The notes under the pieces are model-generated. The model was not told where the DNA came from. It saw nothing but the letters and a program-made list of their open reading frames with translations, and ran no database searches. Source: an uncultured Lachnospiraceae bacterium (GTDB lineage: Bacteria > Bacillota > Clostridia > Lachnospirales > Lachnospiraceae). From it: a stretch of DNA of 64,000 nt. The position numbers were made by a program, and so were the translations under genes. Position 1 is the first letter of the stretch. Each line of letters opens with the position of its first letter. Shown piece by piece: positions 26,317 through 34,847 of the stretch. The stretch is taken from assembly GCA_910584585.1 (NCBI GenBank), contig CAJUBP010000012.1, positions 36,667 through 100,666 of the forward strand. Direction: 5' to 3'.

Positions 26317-28407
26317 ATGTATCAACAGTTTACCATGGAATTGGCGGGCAGAACTTTAAGAGTGGATATCGGAAGGGTTGCTGCCCAGGCAAACGGTGCG
26401 GCATTTATGCACTACGGCGATACCGTTGTATTATGCACCGCAACTGCTTCAGAGAAACCGAGGGAAGGAATTGATTTCTTTCCGTTAAGCGTAGAATACG
26501 AGGAAAAATTATATTCCGTTGGAAAAATTCCCGGCGGATTTAACAAGAGAGAAGGGAAGGCGTCTGAAAACGCTATTTTGACTTCCCGGGTCATTGACCG
26601 CCCCATGCGTCCGCTGTTTCCCAAGGACTATCGGAACGATGTGACATTGAATAACCTGGTGATGAGCGTAGATCCCCAGTGCCGCCCGGAACTGGTGGCT
26701 ATGCTGGGTTCCGCCATCGCAACCAGTATTTCTGACATTCCCTTTGCAGGCCCCTGCGCCACTACGCAGGTGGGCATGATCGACGGGGAACTGGTGATCA
26801 ATCCCTCTCAGGAGCAGTGGAAAAACGGCGATTTGAATCTGACGGTGGCTTCCACCAGCGAAAAGGTCATTATGATAGAGGCAGGAGCCAATGAGATACC
26901 TGAAGATAAAATGCTGGAAGCGATCTACAAGGCCCATGAGATCAATCAGGTCATTATCGCCTTTATCAACGAAATCGTGGCGGAAACAGGAAAAGCAAAG
27001 CACGAATATACAAGCTGCGCAGTGCCGGAAGAATTATTTGCGGCCATCAAAGAGATTGTGCCTCCGGAGAAAATGGAAGAGGCTGTGTTTACCGATGTGA
27101 AACAGGTCAGGGAAGAAAATATCCGAAAGATCACAGAGCAGTTGGAGGAAGCCTTTGCAGAAAAGGAAGAGTGGCTGGAAGTTTTAGGCGAAGCGATTTA
27201 TCAGTATCAGAAAAAGACTGTGCGCAAGATGATTTTAAAAGATCACAAGCGGCCGGACGGACGGGCCATCGATCAGATCCGTCCTCTGGCGGCAGAAGTG
27301 GATCTGATTCCCCGTGTCCATGGTTCCGCCATGTTCACCAGAGGGCAGACCCAGATCTGCGATGTGGTGACCTTGGCCCCCTTGTCCGAGGTTCAGAGGA
27401 TTGACGGATTGGACGAGAATGAAGTAAATAAACGCTACATGCATCACTATAATTTCCCATCCTATTCGGTAGGCGAGACAAAGCCCAGCAGAGGGCCGGG
27501 ACGGCGGGAAATCGGCCATGGGGCCTTGGCAGAGCGGGCATTGATTCCGGTGCTTCCCAGCGAAGAGGAATTCCCCTATGCCATCCGCGCGGTATCCGAG
27601 ACTTTTGAGTCCAACGGTTCCACTTCCATGGCGTCCACCTGCGCTTCCTGTATGGCCCTGATGGCGGCAGGCGTGCCCATAAAGAAAATGGTGGCGGGAA
27701 TTTCCTGCGGTCTTGTGACGGGAGATACCGATGACGACTATATTGTGCTGACGGATATTCAGGGATTGGAAGACTTTTTCGGGGATATGGACTTTAAGGT
27801 AACCGGAACCCATGAAGGAATTACAGCGATTCAGATGGATATTAAAATCCACGGATTGACCAGGCCCATTGTAGAAGAAGCCATCCGCAGAACCAGAGAA
27901 GCAAGGCTTTACATTATGGACGAGGTGATGTCCAAAGCAATTTCCGAGCCCCGCAAAGAGGTGGGAGAGTTTGCCCCGAAGATTATCCAGATTCAGATTG
28001 ATCCGGCCAAAATCGGAGATGTTGTGGGACAGAGAGGCAAGACCATCAACGCGATTATTGAGCAGACCGGCGTGAAAATTGATATCAGCGACGAAGGCGC
28101 GGTTTCCGTCTGCGGCACCGATCAGGCCATGATGGACAAGGCCGTGAAACTGATTGAGATTATCACCACTGATTTTGAAGCGGGCCAGATTTTTGTAGGA
28201 AAAGTAATCAGTATCAAAGAATTCGGAGCATTTCTGGAATTTGCGCCCGGAAAAGAAGGCATGGTTCATATCTCCAAGATTTCCAGGGAGCGGATCAACC
28301 GGGTAGAGGATGTGCTGACCCTGGGCGATATGGTGAAAGTGGTATGCCTTGGGAAAGATAAGATGGGAAGAATCAGCTTCTCCATGAAGGACGTTCCGAA
28401 AAAATAG
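26317..28407 (+). CDS. pnp: Polyribonucleotide nucleotidyltransferase (PNPase)
   Basis: Phosphorolytic 3'-5' exoribonuclease of the RNA degradation machinery. Two RNase PH-like domains (about 1-220 and 310-540; RVIDRPMRPLFP, SGHGALAERALIP-type region, TGTHEGITAIQMDIKI), a KH domain (about 550-610, IGDVVGQRGKTINAI) and an S1 domain (about 620-690, GKVISIKEFGAFLEF). 696 aa is normal. AAAGGAG precedes the ATG. Confidence 0.97.
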   Translation: MYQQFTMELAGRTLRVDIGRVAAQANGAAFMHYGDTVVLCTATASEKPREGIDFFPLSVEYEEKLYSVGKIPGGFNKREGKASENAILTSRVIDRPMRPLFPKDYRNDVTLNNLVMSVDPQCRPELVAMLGSAIATSISDIPFAGPCATTQVGMIDGELVINPSQEQWKNGDLNLTVASTSEKVIMIEAGANEIPEDKMLEAIYKAHEINQVIIAFINEIVAETGKAKHEYTSCAVPEELFAAIKEIVPPEKMEEAVFTDVKQVREENIRKITEQLEEAFAEKEEWLEVLGEAIYQYQKKTVRKMILKDHKRPDGRAIDQIRPLAAEVDLIPRVHGSAMFTRGQTQICDVVTLAPLSEVQRIDGLDENEVNKRYMHHYNFPSYSVGETKPSRGPGRREIGHGALAERALIPVLPSEEEFPYAIRAVSETFESNGSTSMASTCASCMALMAAGVPIKKMVAGISCGLVTGDTDDDYIVLTDIQGLEDFFGDMDFKVTGTHEGITAIQMDIKIHGLTRPIVEEAIRRTREARLYIMDEVMSKAISEPRKEVGEFAPKIIQIQIDPAKIGDVVGQRGKTINAIIEQTGVKIDISDEGAVSVCGTDQAMMDKAVKLIEIITTDFEAGQIFVGKVISIKEFGAFLEFAPGKEGMVHISKISRERINRVEDVLTLGDMVKVVCLGKDKMGRISFSMKDVPKK

Positions 28408-28501
28408 AACAGAAGAGAGATACCCCGTGAACCGGATGAATTGCCGTAAAATACTTCTCAAAGGAAGAATCAGGGATTATTCGGCAAATGAGGAAAAGAA
28501 G

Positions 28502-28552
28502 TACAGCCATTTTTTAGGAAAGCCTGGAAAATGGCTGTATTTTCTTATTTTG
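28502..28552 (+). terminator. pnp terminator
   Basis: TACAGCCATTTT pairs with AAAATGGCTGTA (28528-28539), followed by TTTTCTTATTTT. Confidence 0.8.
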
Positions 28553-28564
28553 TAGGTGAAAATT

Positions 28565-29227
28565 ATGAAAAATATTCTTATTATTGATGACGATGCGCAC
28601 ATTGGGGACATGCTGGAAGAAGCATTAAAAAAGGAAGGATACGGCGTGCTCCGGGCTTATTCCGGTACGGAAGCATTATTGCTTCTTCCGCTGAAACGGC
28701 CGGATCTTGTGCTGCTTGATTTGATGCTGCCGGGGCTGAACGGGGAAGAAGTGCTGCCGCAGATCAGAGGAATCCCTGTCATAGTGGTCAGCGCAAAAGC
28801 AGATCTTGACAATAAAGTAGACCTGCTGCTTGGAGGGGCCGCCGATTATGTGACAAAACCTTTCCAAATCCGGGAACTGCTAGCCCGGATTGCGGTGCAG
28901 CTTCGTGCTCCGAACACAAAGCCGGCCTCTGTTTTGAGATTTGGCGATTTAACTCTTGATACAGACGCTTGTACTGTAACCCTTGGCACTGAAGAAATAA
29001 GGCTCACTCCCACAGAATATGCCATCTTGAAATTGCTGATGCAAAATCCCTCCCAGGTGATCGCAAAATCCCTTTTGTTAGAGCGGCTCAGCGAAGACAC
29101 GCCGGACTGCACCGAAAGCTCTCTGAAAATGCACATCAGTAACCTGCGGAAAAAACTTCGGGAGGTCAATGGCAGAGATTATATAGAAGCAGTCTGGGGC
29201 ATCGGCTTTAAACTGCGGACAGAATAA
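28565..29227 (+). CDS. OmpR-family response regulator
   Basis: Two-component transcription factor: receiver domain (acidic pair in IIDDDAH, phospho-acceptor Asp in LVLLDLMLPG, Lys in VTKPF) plus winged-helix domain (about 125-218, LTPTEYAILKLLM, ending YIEAVWGIGFKL). The ATG at 28565 lies 7 nt after AGGTG. With the downstream ABC genes and sensor kinase it forms a four-gene set typical of antimicrobial-peptide sensing and export; its operator is probably the TTTACCG array that follows. Confidence 0.92.
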   Translation: MKNILIIDDDAHIGDMLEEALKKEGYGVLRAYSGTEALLLLPLKRPDLVLLDLMLPGLNGEEVLPQIRGIPVIVVSAKADLDNKVDLLLGGAADYVTKPFQIRELLARIAVQLRAPNTKPASVLRFGDLTLDTDACTVTLGTEEIRLTPTEYAILKLLMQNPSQVIAKSLLLERLSEDTPDCTESSLKMHISNLRKKLREVNGRDYIEAVWGIGFKLRTE

Positions 29228-29230
29228 ATC

Positions 29231-29286
29231 TTTACCGAATCTTTACGATTTTCTTTACCGCTTTCTTTACCGTCCTCTGGTAAACT
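29231..29286 (+). promoter_or_regulatory. TTTACCG direct-repeat array and -10 box before the ABC genes
   Basis: TTTACCG at 29231, TTTACGA at 29242, TTTACCG at 29254 and 29266: about one helical turn apart. An inverted half-site GGTAAA overlaps the -10 TAAACT at 29281-29286, and there is no good -35. This is the layout of a promoter activated by an OmpR-type regulator. The binding protein is inferred to be the product of the gene just upstream. Confidence 0.6.
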
Positions 29287-29316
29287 GTCCGTATCACAAA
29301 AAGGAGGATGACGGTT

Positions 29317-30231
29317 ATGGATTATATTCTGGAAACCAGGGATTTGCGCAAACATTATAAGAATTTTCAGGCGCTGGACGGCTTATCGATGAAGATTCCC
29401 AAAGGTTCTATCTATGGTTTCATTGGAAAAAACGGCGCCGGCAAGACCACGTTAATCCGGCTGATTTGCGGACTGCAGGAGCCAACTTCCGGCGAATATA
29501 CGCTGTACGGCCGGAAACATACGGAGAAAGAAATCGCGGCGTCCCGCAGAAGAATGGGAGCTGTGGTAGAAACGCCCTCGGTCTATCTCGACATGACTGC
29601 GGAAGAGAATTTAAGGCAGCAATTCCGCATCCTGGGGATTCCGTCTTTTGATGGGATTGCTGAGCTTCTAAAGTTGGTGGGATTATCAGACACAGGGAAA
29701 AAGAAAGCGAAAAACTTTTCCCTGGGCATGCGCCAGAGACTGGGGATTGCCATAGCCCTTGCGGGAGATCCGGATTTTCTGGTTCTGGATGAACCTGTTA
29801 ACGGCCTGGATCCTCAGGGAATGATAGAAATTCGGGAACTGATCTTAGAGCTGAACCGAAGGCGGCAGATTACCGTGTTGGTTTCAAGCCATATTCTGGA
29901 TGAACTGGCGAAATTTGCAACACATTACGGGTTTATTGATCAGGGGCGGATGATAAAAGAAATGAGTGCGGCCCAGCTGGAAACCGCCTGCAGAAAACGC
30001 ACCTGCATAGAGGTAAGCGATACTAAAATTCTTGCCCATGTACTGGATGAAATGGGGATTGAGTATAAGATTTTTTCCGATACAAATGCCGACGCCTATG
30101 CCAAAATCAATGTTTCGAAGCTTGCGCTGGCTCTTGCCCGGTATAACTGCGAGGTGATTTCTATGCAGGAACGGGAGGAAAGTCTGGAAAGCTATTATGT
30201 CAATCTGATGGGAGGGAAGAAGGATGAATAA
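29317..30231 (+). CDS. ABC transporter ATP-binding protein
   Basis: ATPase of a bacteriocin/lantibiotic-protection-type exporter. Walker A GKNGAGKTTLI, signature FSLGMRQRLGIAIAL, Walker B FLVLDEPVNGLD. AAAGGAGG ends 10 nt before the ATG at 29317; a closer in-frame ATG at 29308 is only 1 nt from it. 304 aa. Overlaps the permease start by 8 nt, so translation is coupled. Confidence 0.93.
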   Translation: MDYILETRDLRKHYKNFQALDGLSMKIPKGSIYGFIGKNGAGKTTLIRLICGLQEPTSGEYTLYGRKHTEKEIAASRRRMGAVVETPSVYLDMTAEENLRQQFRILGIPSFDGIAELLKLVGLSDTGKKKAKNFSLGMRQRLGIAIALAGDPDFLVLDEPVNGLDPQGMIEIRELILELNRRRQITVLVSSHILDELAKFATHYGFIDQGRMIKEMSAAQLETACRKRTCIEVSDTKILAHVLDEMGIEYKIFSDTNADAYAKINVSKLALALARYNCEVISMQEREESLESYYVNLMGGKKDE

Positions 30232-31084
30232 GTTGTTATCCGCGGAATTTGCAAGGCTTTGCCAGAGCTTTGTTTTCAAACTGGGGCTGTTTTTCTCAGC
30301 GGGCCTGGGGATATTCAGCGTTGCAATGCGCTGGATGGATGTGAGAGAGCATCCCCAGATTTACGCGGAAGCGGGAGCAGAATACAGCAGCGCAGACGGA
30401 TTGATTTTTGCGGGAGGGTTGTATCTGATCTTTGCCGCCGCCGTGCTGATTGGGATCTTTATCGGGACAGAATATGGGGACGGAACGATCCGAAACAAGC
30501 TGGCAGTGGGACACAGGAGGAAGAATATTTATCTCTCAAAGCTGCTGGCCTGCTGGTTTGCATCCCTGCTGATGCATCTTTTGCATATAGTTGTTTCTCT
30601 GGCCATGGGAAGTTTGCTGTTTGGCGGCACGGCCATGGAGGGAAAAGAGATTTGCTTATTTACAGCGGCCGGAACAGCGGCTATGATGGCTTTTGCGTCA
30701 ATATTGCTGCTGATTTCCATGTCGGTTCAAAGCAAGGCGGCCGGCTCTGTGGCCTGTCTGCTGTTCACGATGATTATGCTGTTTTCCTCCCTTACCGTCA
30801 GTCAAATGCTGGATGCGCCGGAATACCATGACGGGTATGCGTATATGGATGAAGATACCGGGGAGATCACAGCCGGGGAAGAGGAAAGAAATCCCAGGTA
30901 CTTGTCAGGGAACAAACGGAAGGCCTATGAATTTTTCAACGATTTCATGCCGGTGTCTCAGCTGTATCAGATTGCCAGAAATGACGCAGGCCATTTCGGC
31001 CGGATGATGGGATATGACTGTCTGATGATTTTTGTGACGGCAGGGGCGGGGATTTTCATCTTTCAGAAAAAAGATTTGAAATAG
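30224..31084 (+). CDS. ABC-2-type permease
   Basis: Membrane partner of the preceding ATPase, about six hydrophobic helices over 286 aa with a hydrophilic external loop around residues 200-250. Contains the segment IGTEYGDGTIRNKLAVGHRRKNIY typical of the ABC-2 coupling region. Substrate unknown; peptide antibiotic expulsion is likely from context. Confidence 0.88.
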   Translation: MNKLLSAEFARLCQSFVFKLGLFFSAGLGIFSVAMRWMDVREHPQIYAEAGAEYSSADGLIFAGGLYLIFAAAVLIGIFIGTEYGDGTIRNKLAVGHRRKNIYLSKLLACWFASLLMHLLHIVVSLAMGSLLFGGTAMEGKEICLFTAAGTAAMMAFASILLLISMSVQSKAAGSVACLLFTMIMLFSSLTVSQMLDAPEYHDGYAYMDEDTGEITAGEEERNPRYLSGNKRKAYEFFNDFMPVSQLYQIARNDAGHFGRMMGYDCLMIFVTAGAGIFIFQKKDLK

Positions 31085-31164
31085 GGCGAAGGTGGTACTG
31101 TGAAAAATAATATTTTTTCATTGCTATTTGTGCCTGAACAGAGCGAAAGGAATGGGTGATTATC

Positions 31165-32052
31165 ATGGAAATCTGGTTTGGGGCTGTGATGGTCATTATG
31201 GCTGCGGTAATTCTTGTTCTGTTCCTGAAAATCCATATGATGCAGAAGGCCGCTGAGGAAATCGCCCATGATTTTGCCGAAAGGCTGCTCAGTGATACCA
31301 ATACGCTGATTGACTGTTCCTGCAATGATCGGCATATGCGCAGCCTGGCAAATACGCTCAATATCCAGCTTCGGGAACTTCGCAGCCAGCGGCGTCGGTT
31401 TTATCAGGGTGATCTGGAGCTGAAAAACGCGGTGGTGAATATTTCCCATGATCTGCGCACGCCGCTGACGGCTGTCTGCGGATATCTGGATTTGCTGGAG
31501 GGGGAGGAAAAAACAGAAGACGCCAATCGGTATCTTGCAGTGATCAGAAACCGGACCGAAATGATGACCCAGTTGACAGAGGAGCTTTTTCAGTATTCGG
31601 TGATCCTCTCCAGTGAAGAGAAGCTCAGGAAAGAACCGGTGGCAATTAATCGCGTATTGGAAGAAAGCATTGCGGCATCTTATGTTTCCCTGAAAGAACG
31701 GGGCATTGCGCCGAATGTGCGGATTCCGGAGCAAAGGATTGTCCGTATGCTGGATCACGCTGCCCTTTCCCGGGTTTTCGCGAATCTTTTACAGAATGCG
31801 GTCCGGTACAGTGACGGGGATCTGGATATTACTTTAACGGAAACAGGTGAAATTATCTTTGCCAATACGGCGATGGGATTGGACAAAGTGCAGGCGGGCA
31901 GGCTGTTTGATCGTTTTTACACCGTTGAAACTGCTGGAAAATCCACCGGATTGGGCCTTTCAATTTCAAAAATACTGGTCTTTCAGATGCATGGAACCAT
32001 ATCGGCGGACTATGAAGGGAATCGGTTAATCATAGTGATTTCTTTTCCCTGA
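31165..32052 (+). CDS. Sensor histidine kinase
   Basis: Single N-terminal transmembrane helix (about 3-22) and almost no extracellular domain, so it probably senses through the membrane or the transporter, as intramembrane-sensing kinases do. HisKA motif NISHDLRTPLTAVCGY with the phospho-His; ATPase motifs FANLLQNAVRYS and STGLGLSISK. 295 aa. The ATG at 31165 follows GGGTG. Pairs with the response regulator three genes upstream. A small GC hairpin near 32070-32083 followed by T-rich sequence may end the unit. Confidence 0.9.
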   Translation: MEIWFGAVMVIMAAVILVLFLKIHMMQKAAEEIAHDFAERLLSDTNTLIDCSCNDRHMRSLANTLNIQLRELRSQRRRFYQGDLELKNAVVNISHDLRTPLTAVCGYLDLLEGEEKTEDANRYLAVIRNRTEMMTQLTEELFQYSVILSSEEKLRKEPVAINRVLEESIAASYVSLKERGIAPNVRIPEQRIVRMLDHAALSRVFANLLQNAVRYSDGDLDITLTETGEIIFANTAMGLDKVQAGRLFDRFYTVETAGKSTGLGLSISKILVFQMHGTISADYEGNRLIIVISFP

Positions 32053-32200
32053 CAAACTATTTTTAGCGGCGGATCCTGATCCGTGAATTTTTGTTTCTAT
32101 TTTTGCAAATGAAAAAGAATTGTAGATTATCCTTCCGATCTGTGGTAAGATAGAGCCGAATATGAACAAAGAAGATAGAGTCATAATCATGGAGGACAGT

Positions 32201-34117
32201 ATGGGAAGAGAAGATTACAGCAAAGCATTTAAATTAGGAAAGAAAGATTATCAGACAAGGATGCTTCATGGAGAGCGGCCGATCCTGCAGGTGTTAGACG
32301 ACATTCTGCCGGAGCGTGGCTCTTATTCAGAGGTGCCCCTCGGACTGGTGCAGATTCCCATAGAACAGATTGTAGGAACCAAGACATTCGGAAGAAGCAG
32401 TTCCTTTGCAGGAAATTTTATGCCGATTCTGCGGGAGGATACAGAGTTCGCGGCTAAGTGGATGAAGCTTTTGGAGTCCCATTTGGAAGAAGGCATAAGA
32501 GAACCGGTGAAGGCTTATGAGTATATGCACAAATTTTATATTGTGGAGGGAAATAAACGGGTCAGTGTGATGAAATATGTGGGGGCAGTTTCCATTGCAG
32601 GCAGTGTCACCCGGATTGTGCCCAAAGAAAACGGAGAAAAGCAGAATAAACTTTATCATGAATTTTTGGAATTCTACCGTGCGGCTCCCATCAATTATAT
32701 CTGGTTTACCCAGGAGGGAAGGTACGCCAAATTGCAGGAGGCAGTGGGAAAGAAGCCGGAAGAAAAGTGGACCGAAGAGGAATTATTAAAATTCAGTTCC
32801 ATTTATACCAGATTCAGCGCGGAATACAAGGAAAAAGGCGGGAATAAACTGAATATTTCCACAGGCGACGCGTTTCTTTCTTTCATTACCCTGTATGGGT
32901 ATGAGGCGGTCAATGAAAAAACCACCAGCGAGCTGCAGGCATTGGTTGCAAAAAGCTGGGAGGAATTTGTTCTCTTGGGAGAGGATACGGAAGTGGAATT
33001 AAAAATGAAGCCTAACCAAAAGAAGAAATCCTTGCTGGATTTGCTGCATCTGCCCACTTTGGCTCCTCAGAAATTGAAGATCGCCTTTATTTACGAAAAA
33101 ACGCCGGGGACATCTGCCTGGACTTACGCTCATGAGCTTGGAAGGCTCCATCTGCAGCAGACATTTCCGGAAGAGGTGGAGACAATCTGCTATGAAAACG
33201 GAACCATGGAGAATATTGACGCATTGTTGGAAGACGCTGTCAAAGCTGGCTGCGGCCTGATATTTACCACAACGCCGCCCTTTGCCTCCGCCAGCGTGAA
33301 AGCTGCCATTGCCAACCCCAAGGTGCGGATACTCAACTGTTCCCTGAATACCTCTCACCGCTATATACGGACTTATTATTCCAGGATGTATGAGGCGAAA
33401 TTCCTGATGGGAGCCATCGCAGGGGCAATGGCGGAAAATAACCGGCTGACCTATATTGCGGATTATCCCATTTACGGCAACATTGCCAATATCAATGCCT
33501 TTGCGCTGGGAGCGAAAATGATCAATCCCCGGGCAAAAGTTTTTCTGGAATGGTCCTCCAAGAAGGAAATGGATATTGAGGAAAGCATCCGGGAAAGCGG
33601 TTCTTCCATTGTGTCAGGAAAAGATATGATGATACCGGAGGAAGCTTCCCGGTTCTTCGGGCTTTACCATATGGACGACGGGCATCCCAGGAATTTTGCC
33701 ATGCCTTTGTGGCACTGGGGGAATTTTTATGAGCAGCTGATTTGGGCCATTCTGGACGGAACCTGGAAATATGACGATGATCCTTCTACCAAGAAAGCCA
33801 TCAATTATTGGTGGGGAATGTCGGAAGGGGTAATTGACGTGGTGTTTTCCAAATACCTGCCCATTGGGCTGAAACGTCTGGCAGGGCTGTTAAAGGCCTC
33901 TATCAGCGCCGATCTGTTCAATCCGTTTTCCGGTATTTTATACTCCCAGACAGGGACGGTTTCAGAAGATCCGGATAAAATACTGTCTCCCGAGGAGATT
34001 ATGACCATGGATTGGCTGGCAGAGAACATCATTGGATCTTTCCCCAAAAAGGAAGAACTGAAAGAACAGGCAGAACCTGTAGTGAAGCAGCAGGGGATTA
34101 AGAAACAGGAAGGTTAA
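32201..34117 (+). CDS. BMP-domain protein without signal peptide
   Basis: The C-terminal half (about 300-600) resembles the BMP/Med family of purine nucleoside-binding lipoproteins (LKIAFIYEKTPGTSAWTYAHELGR, YEAKFLMGAIAGAMAE, FALGAKMINPRAKVFLEW). There is no signal peptide or lipobox, so it is cytoplasmic. The first 130 residues hold a ParB/Srx-like motif (YEYMHKFYIVEGNKRVSVMKYVG). GGAGG 5 nt before the ATG at 32201 fixes the start; 638 aa. Function unknown; an intracellular nucleoside sensor is inference. Confidence 0.75.
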   Translation: MGREDYSKAFKLGKKDYQTRMLHGERPILQVLDDILPERGSYSEVPLGLVQIPIEQIVGTKTFGRSSSFAGNFMPILREDTEFAAKWMKLLESHLEEGIREPVKAYEYMHKFYIVEGNKRVSVMKYVGAVSIAGSVTRIVPKENGEKQNKLYHEFLEFYRAAPINYIWFTQEGRYAKLQEAVGKKPEEKWTEEELLKFSSIYTRFSAEYKEKGGNKLNISTGDAFLSFITLYGYEAVNEKTTSELQALVAKSWEEFVLLGEDTEVELKMKPNQKKKSLLDLLHLPTLAPQKLKIAFIYEKTPGTSAWTYAHELGRLHLQQTFPEEVETICYENGTMENIDALLEDAVKAGCGLIFTTTPPFASASVKAAIANPKVRILNCSLNTSHRYIRTYYSRMYEAKFLMGAIAGAMAENNRLTYIADYPIYGNIANINAFALGAKMINPRAKVFLEWSSKKEMDIEESIRESGSSIVSGKDMMIPEEASRFFGLYHMDDGHPRNFAMPLWHWGNFYEQLIWAILDGTWKYDDDPSTKKAINYWWGMSEGVIDVVFSKYLPIGLKRLAGLLKASISADLFNPFSGILYSQTGTVSEDPDKILSPEEIMTMDWLAENIIGSFPKKEELKEQAEPVVKQQGIKKQEG

Positions 34118-34125
34118 AGGACGAA

Positions 34126-34752
34126 ATGAAGATACTGGCGATTGCGGATGAGGAGTCAAAGGGATTGTGGGAATATTTTGATAAAAGCAAACTGGAGGAC
34201 GTGGATTTGATTATTTCCTGCGGGGATTTGGATCCTGCTTACCTGTCCTTTCTGGTAACGCTTACGTCCATTCCCGTGCTGTATGTCCACGGGAACCATG
34301 ACGGAAAGTATGACAAATCCCCGCCCGACGGCTGTATCTGCATCGAAGACCAGATTTATGTTTACAAGGGCGTGCGGATTCTGGGGCTGGGCGGTTCCAT
34401 GCGCTACAGCGCCGGAAATCACCAGTACACAGAGCGGCAGATGAAGCAGCGGGCAGCCAAGCTGCGGTTTCAGATTTTCCGGAGGCGGGGATTTGATATT
34501 TTAGTAACCCACGCGCCCGCCTATCAGCTCAACGATGGGCGGGATCTGCCCCATCAGGGCTTCCAGGTGTTTCGGACCATGCTGGAAAAATACAGGCCCA
34601 AATTTTTCCTGCACGGCCATGTACATCTGTCTTATGGCGTCAGCCATAAACGGTATGACAAGTACGAGGATACCCATGTAATTAATGCTTACGAGAAATG
34701 CGTTTTTGAGTTTGAGGATGAAAATCCAGGGGAATCTCTGTCTGAGGCGTGA
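34126..34752 (+). CDS. Calcineurin-like metallophosphoesterase
   Basis: Binuclear metal phosphoesterase with AIADEES, SCGDLDPAYL, GNHDGKYD, the His of VTHAPAY and GHVHLSYG. 208 aa. Starts 8 nt after the BMP-domain gene and is probably co-transcribed. The physiological substrate cannot be told. Confidence 0.88.
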   Translation: MKILAIADEESKGLWEYFDKSKLEDVDLIISCGDLDPAYLSFLVTLTSIPVLYVHGNHDGKYDKSPPDGCICIEDQIYVYKGVRILGLGGSMRYSAGNHQYTERQMKQRAAKLRFQIFRRRGFDILVTHAPAYQLNDGRDLPHQGFQVFRTMLEKYRPKFFLHGHVHLSYGVSHKRYDKYEDTHVINAYEKCVFEFEDENPGESLSEA

Positions 34753-34820
34753 AGAGAGTCAGAGGGATCTTTGTCTGCAGTATAAAGAGGCGTAAAGAAA
34801 CTCAGAGGGATCTTTGCCTG
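34731..34820 (+). repeat. Degenerate tandem copies of the phosphoesterase 3' end
   Basis: A unit like TCAGAGGGATCTTTGTCTG occurs at 34759 and 34802 (43 nt apart), with a diverged form inside the last codons at about 34731, leaving vestigial coding-like copies after the stop. Confidence 0.55.
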
Positions 34821-34847
34821 AGGCATAGAGAAAGGCGGTGAAGCAGG

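Noticed and set aside
27235..28461. 408-codon - strand frame across pnp
   Set aside because: Antisense of a firmly identified gene; no domain or start signal.
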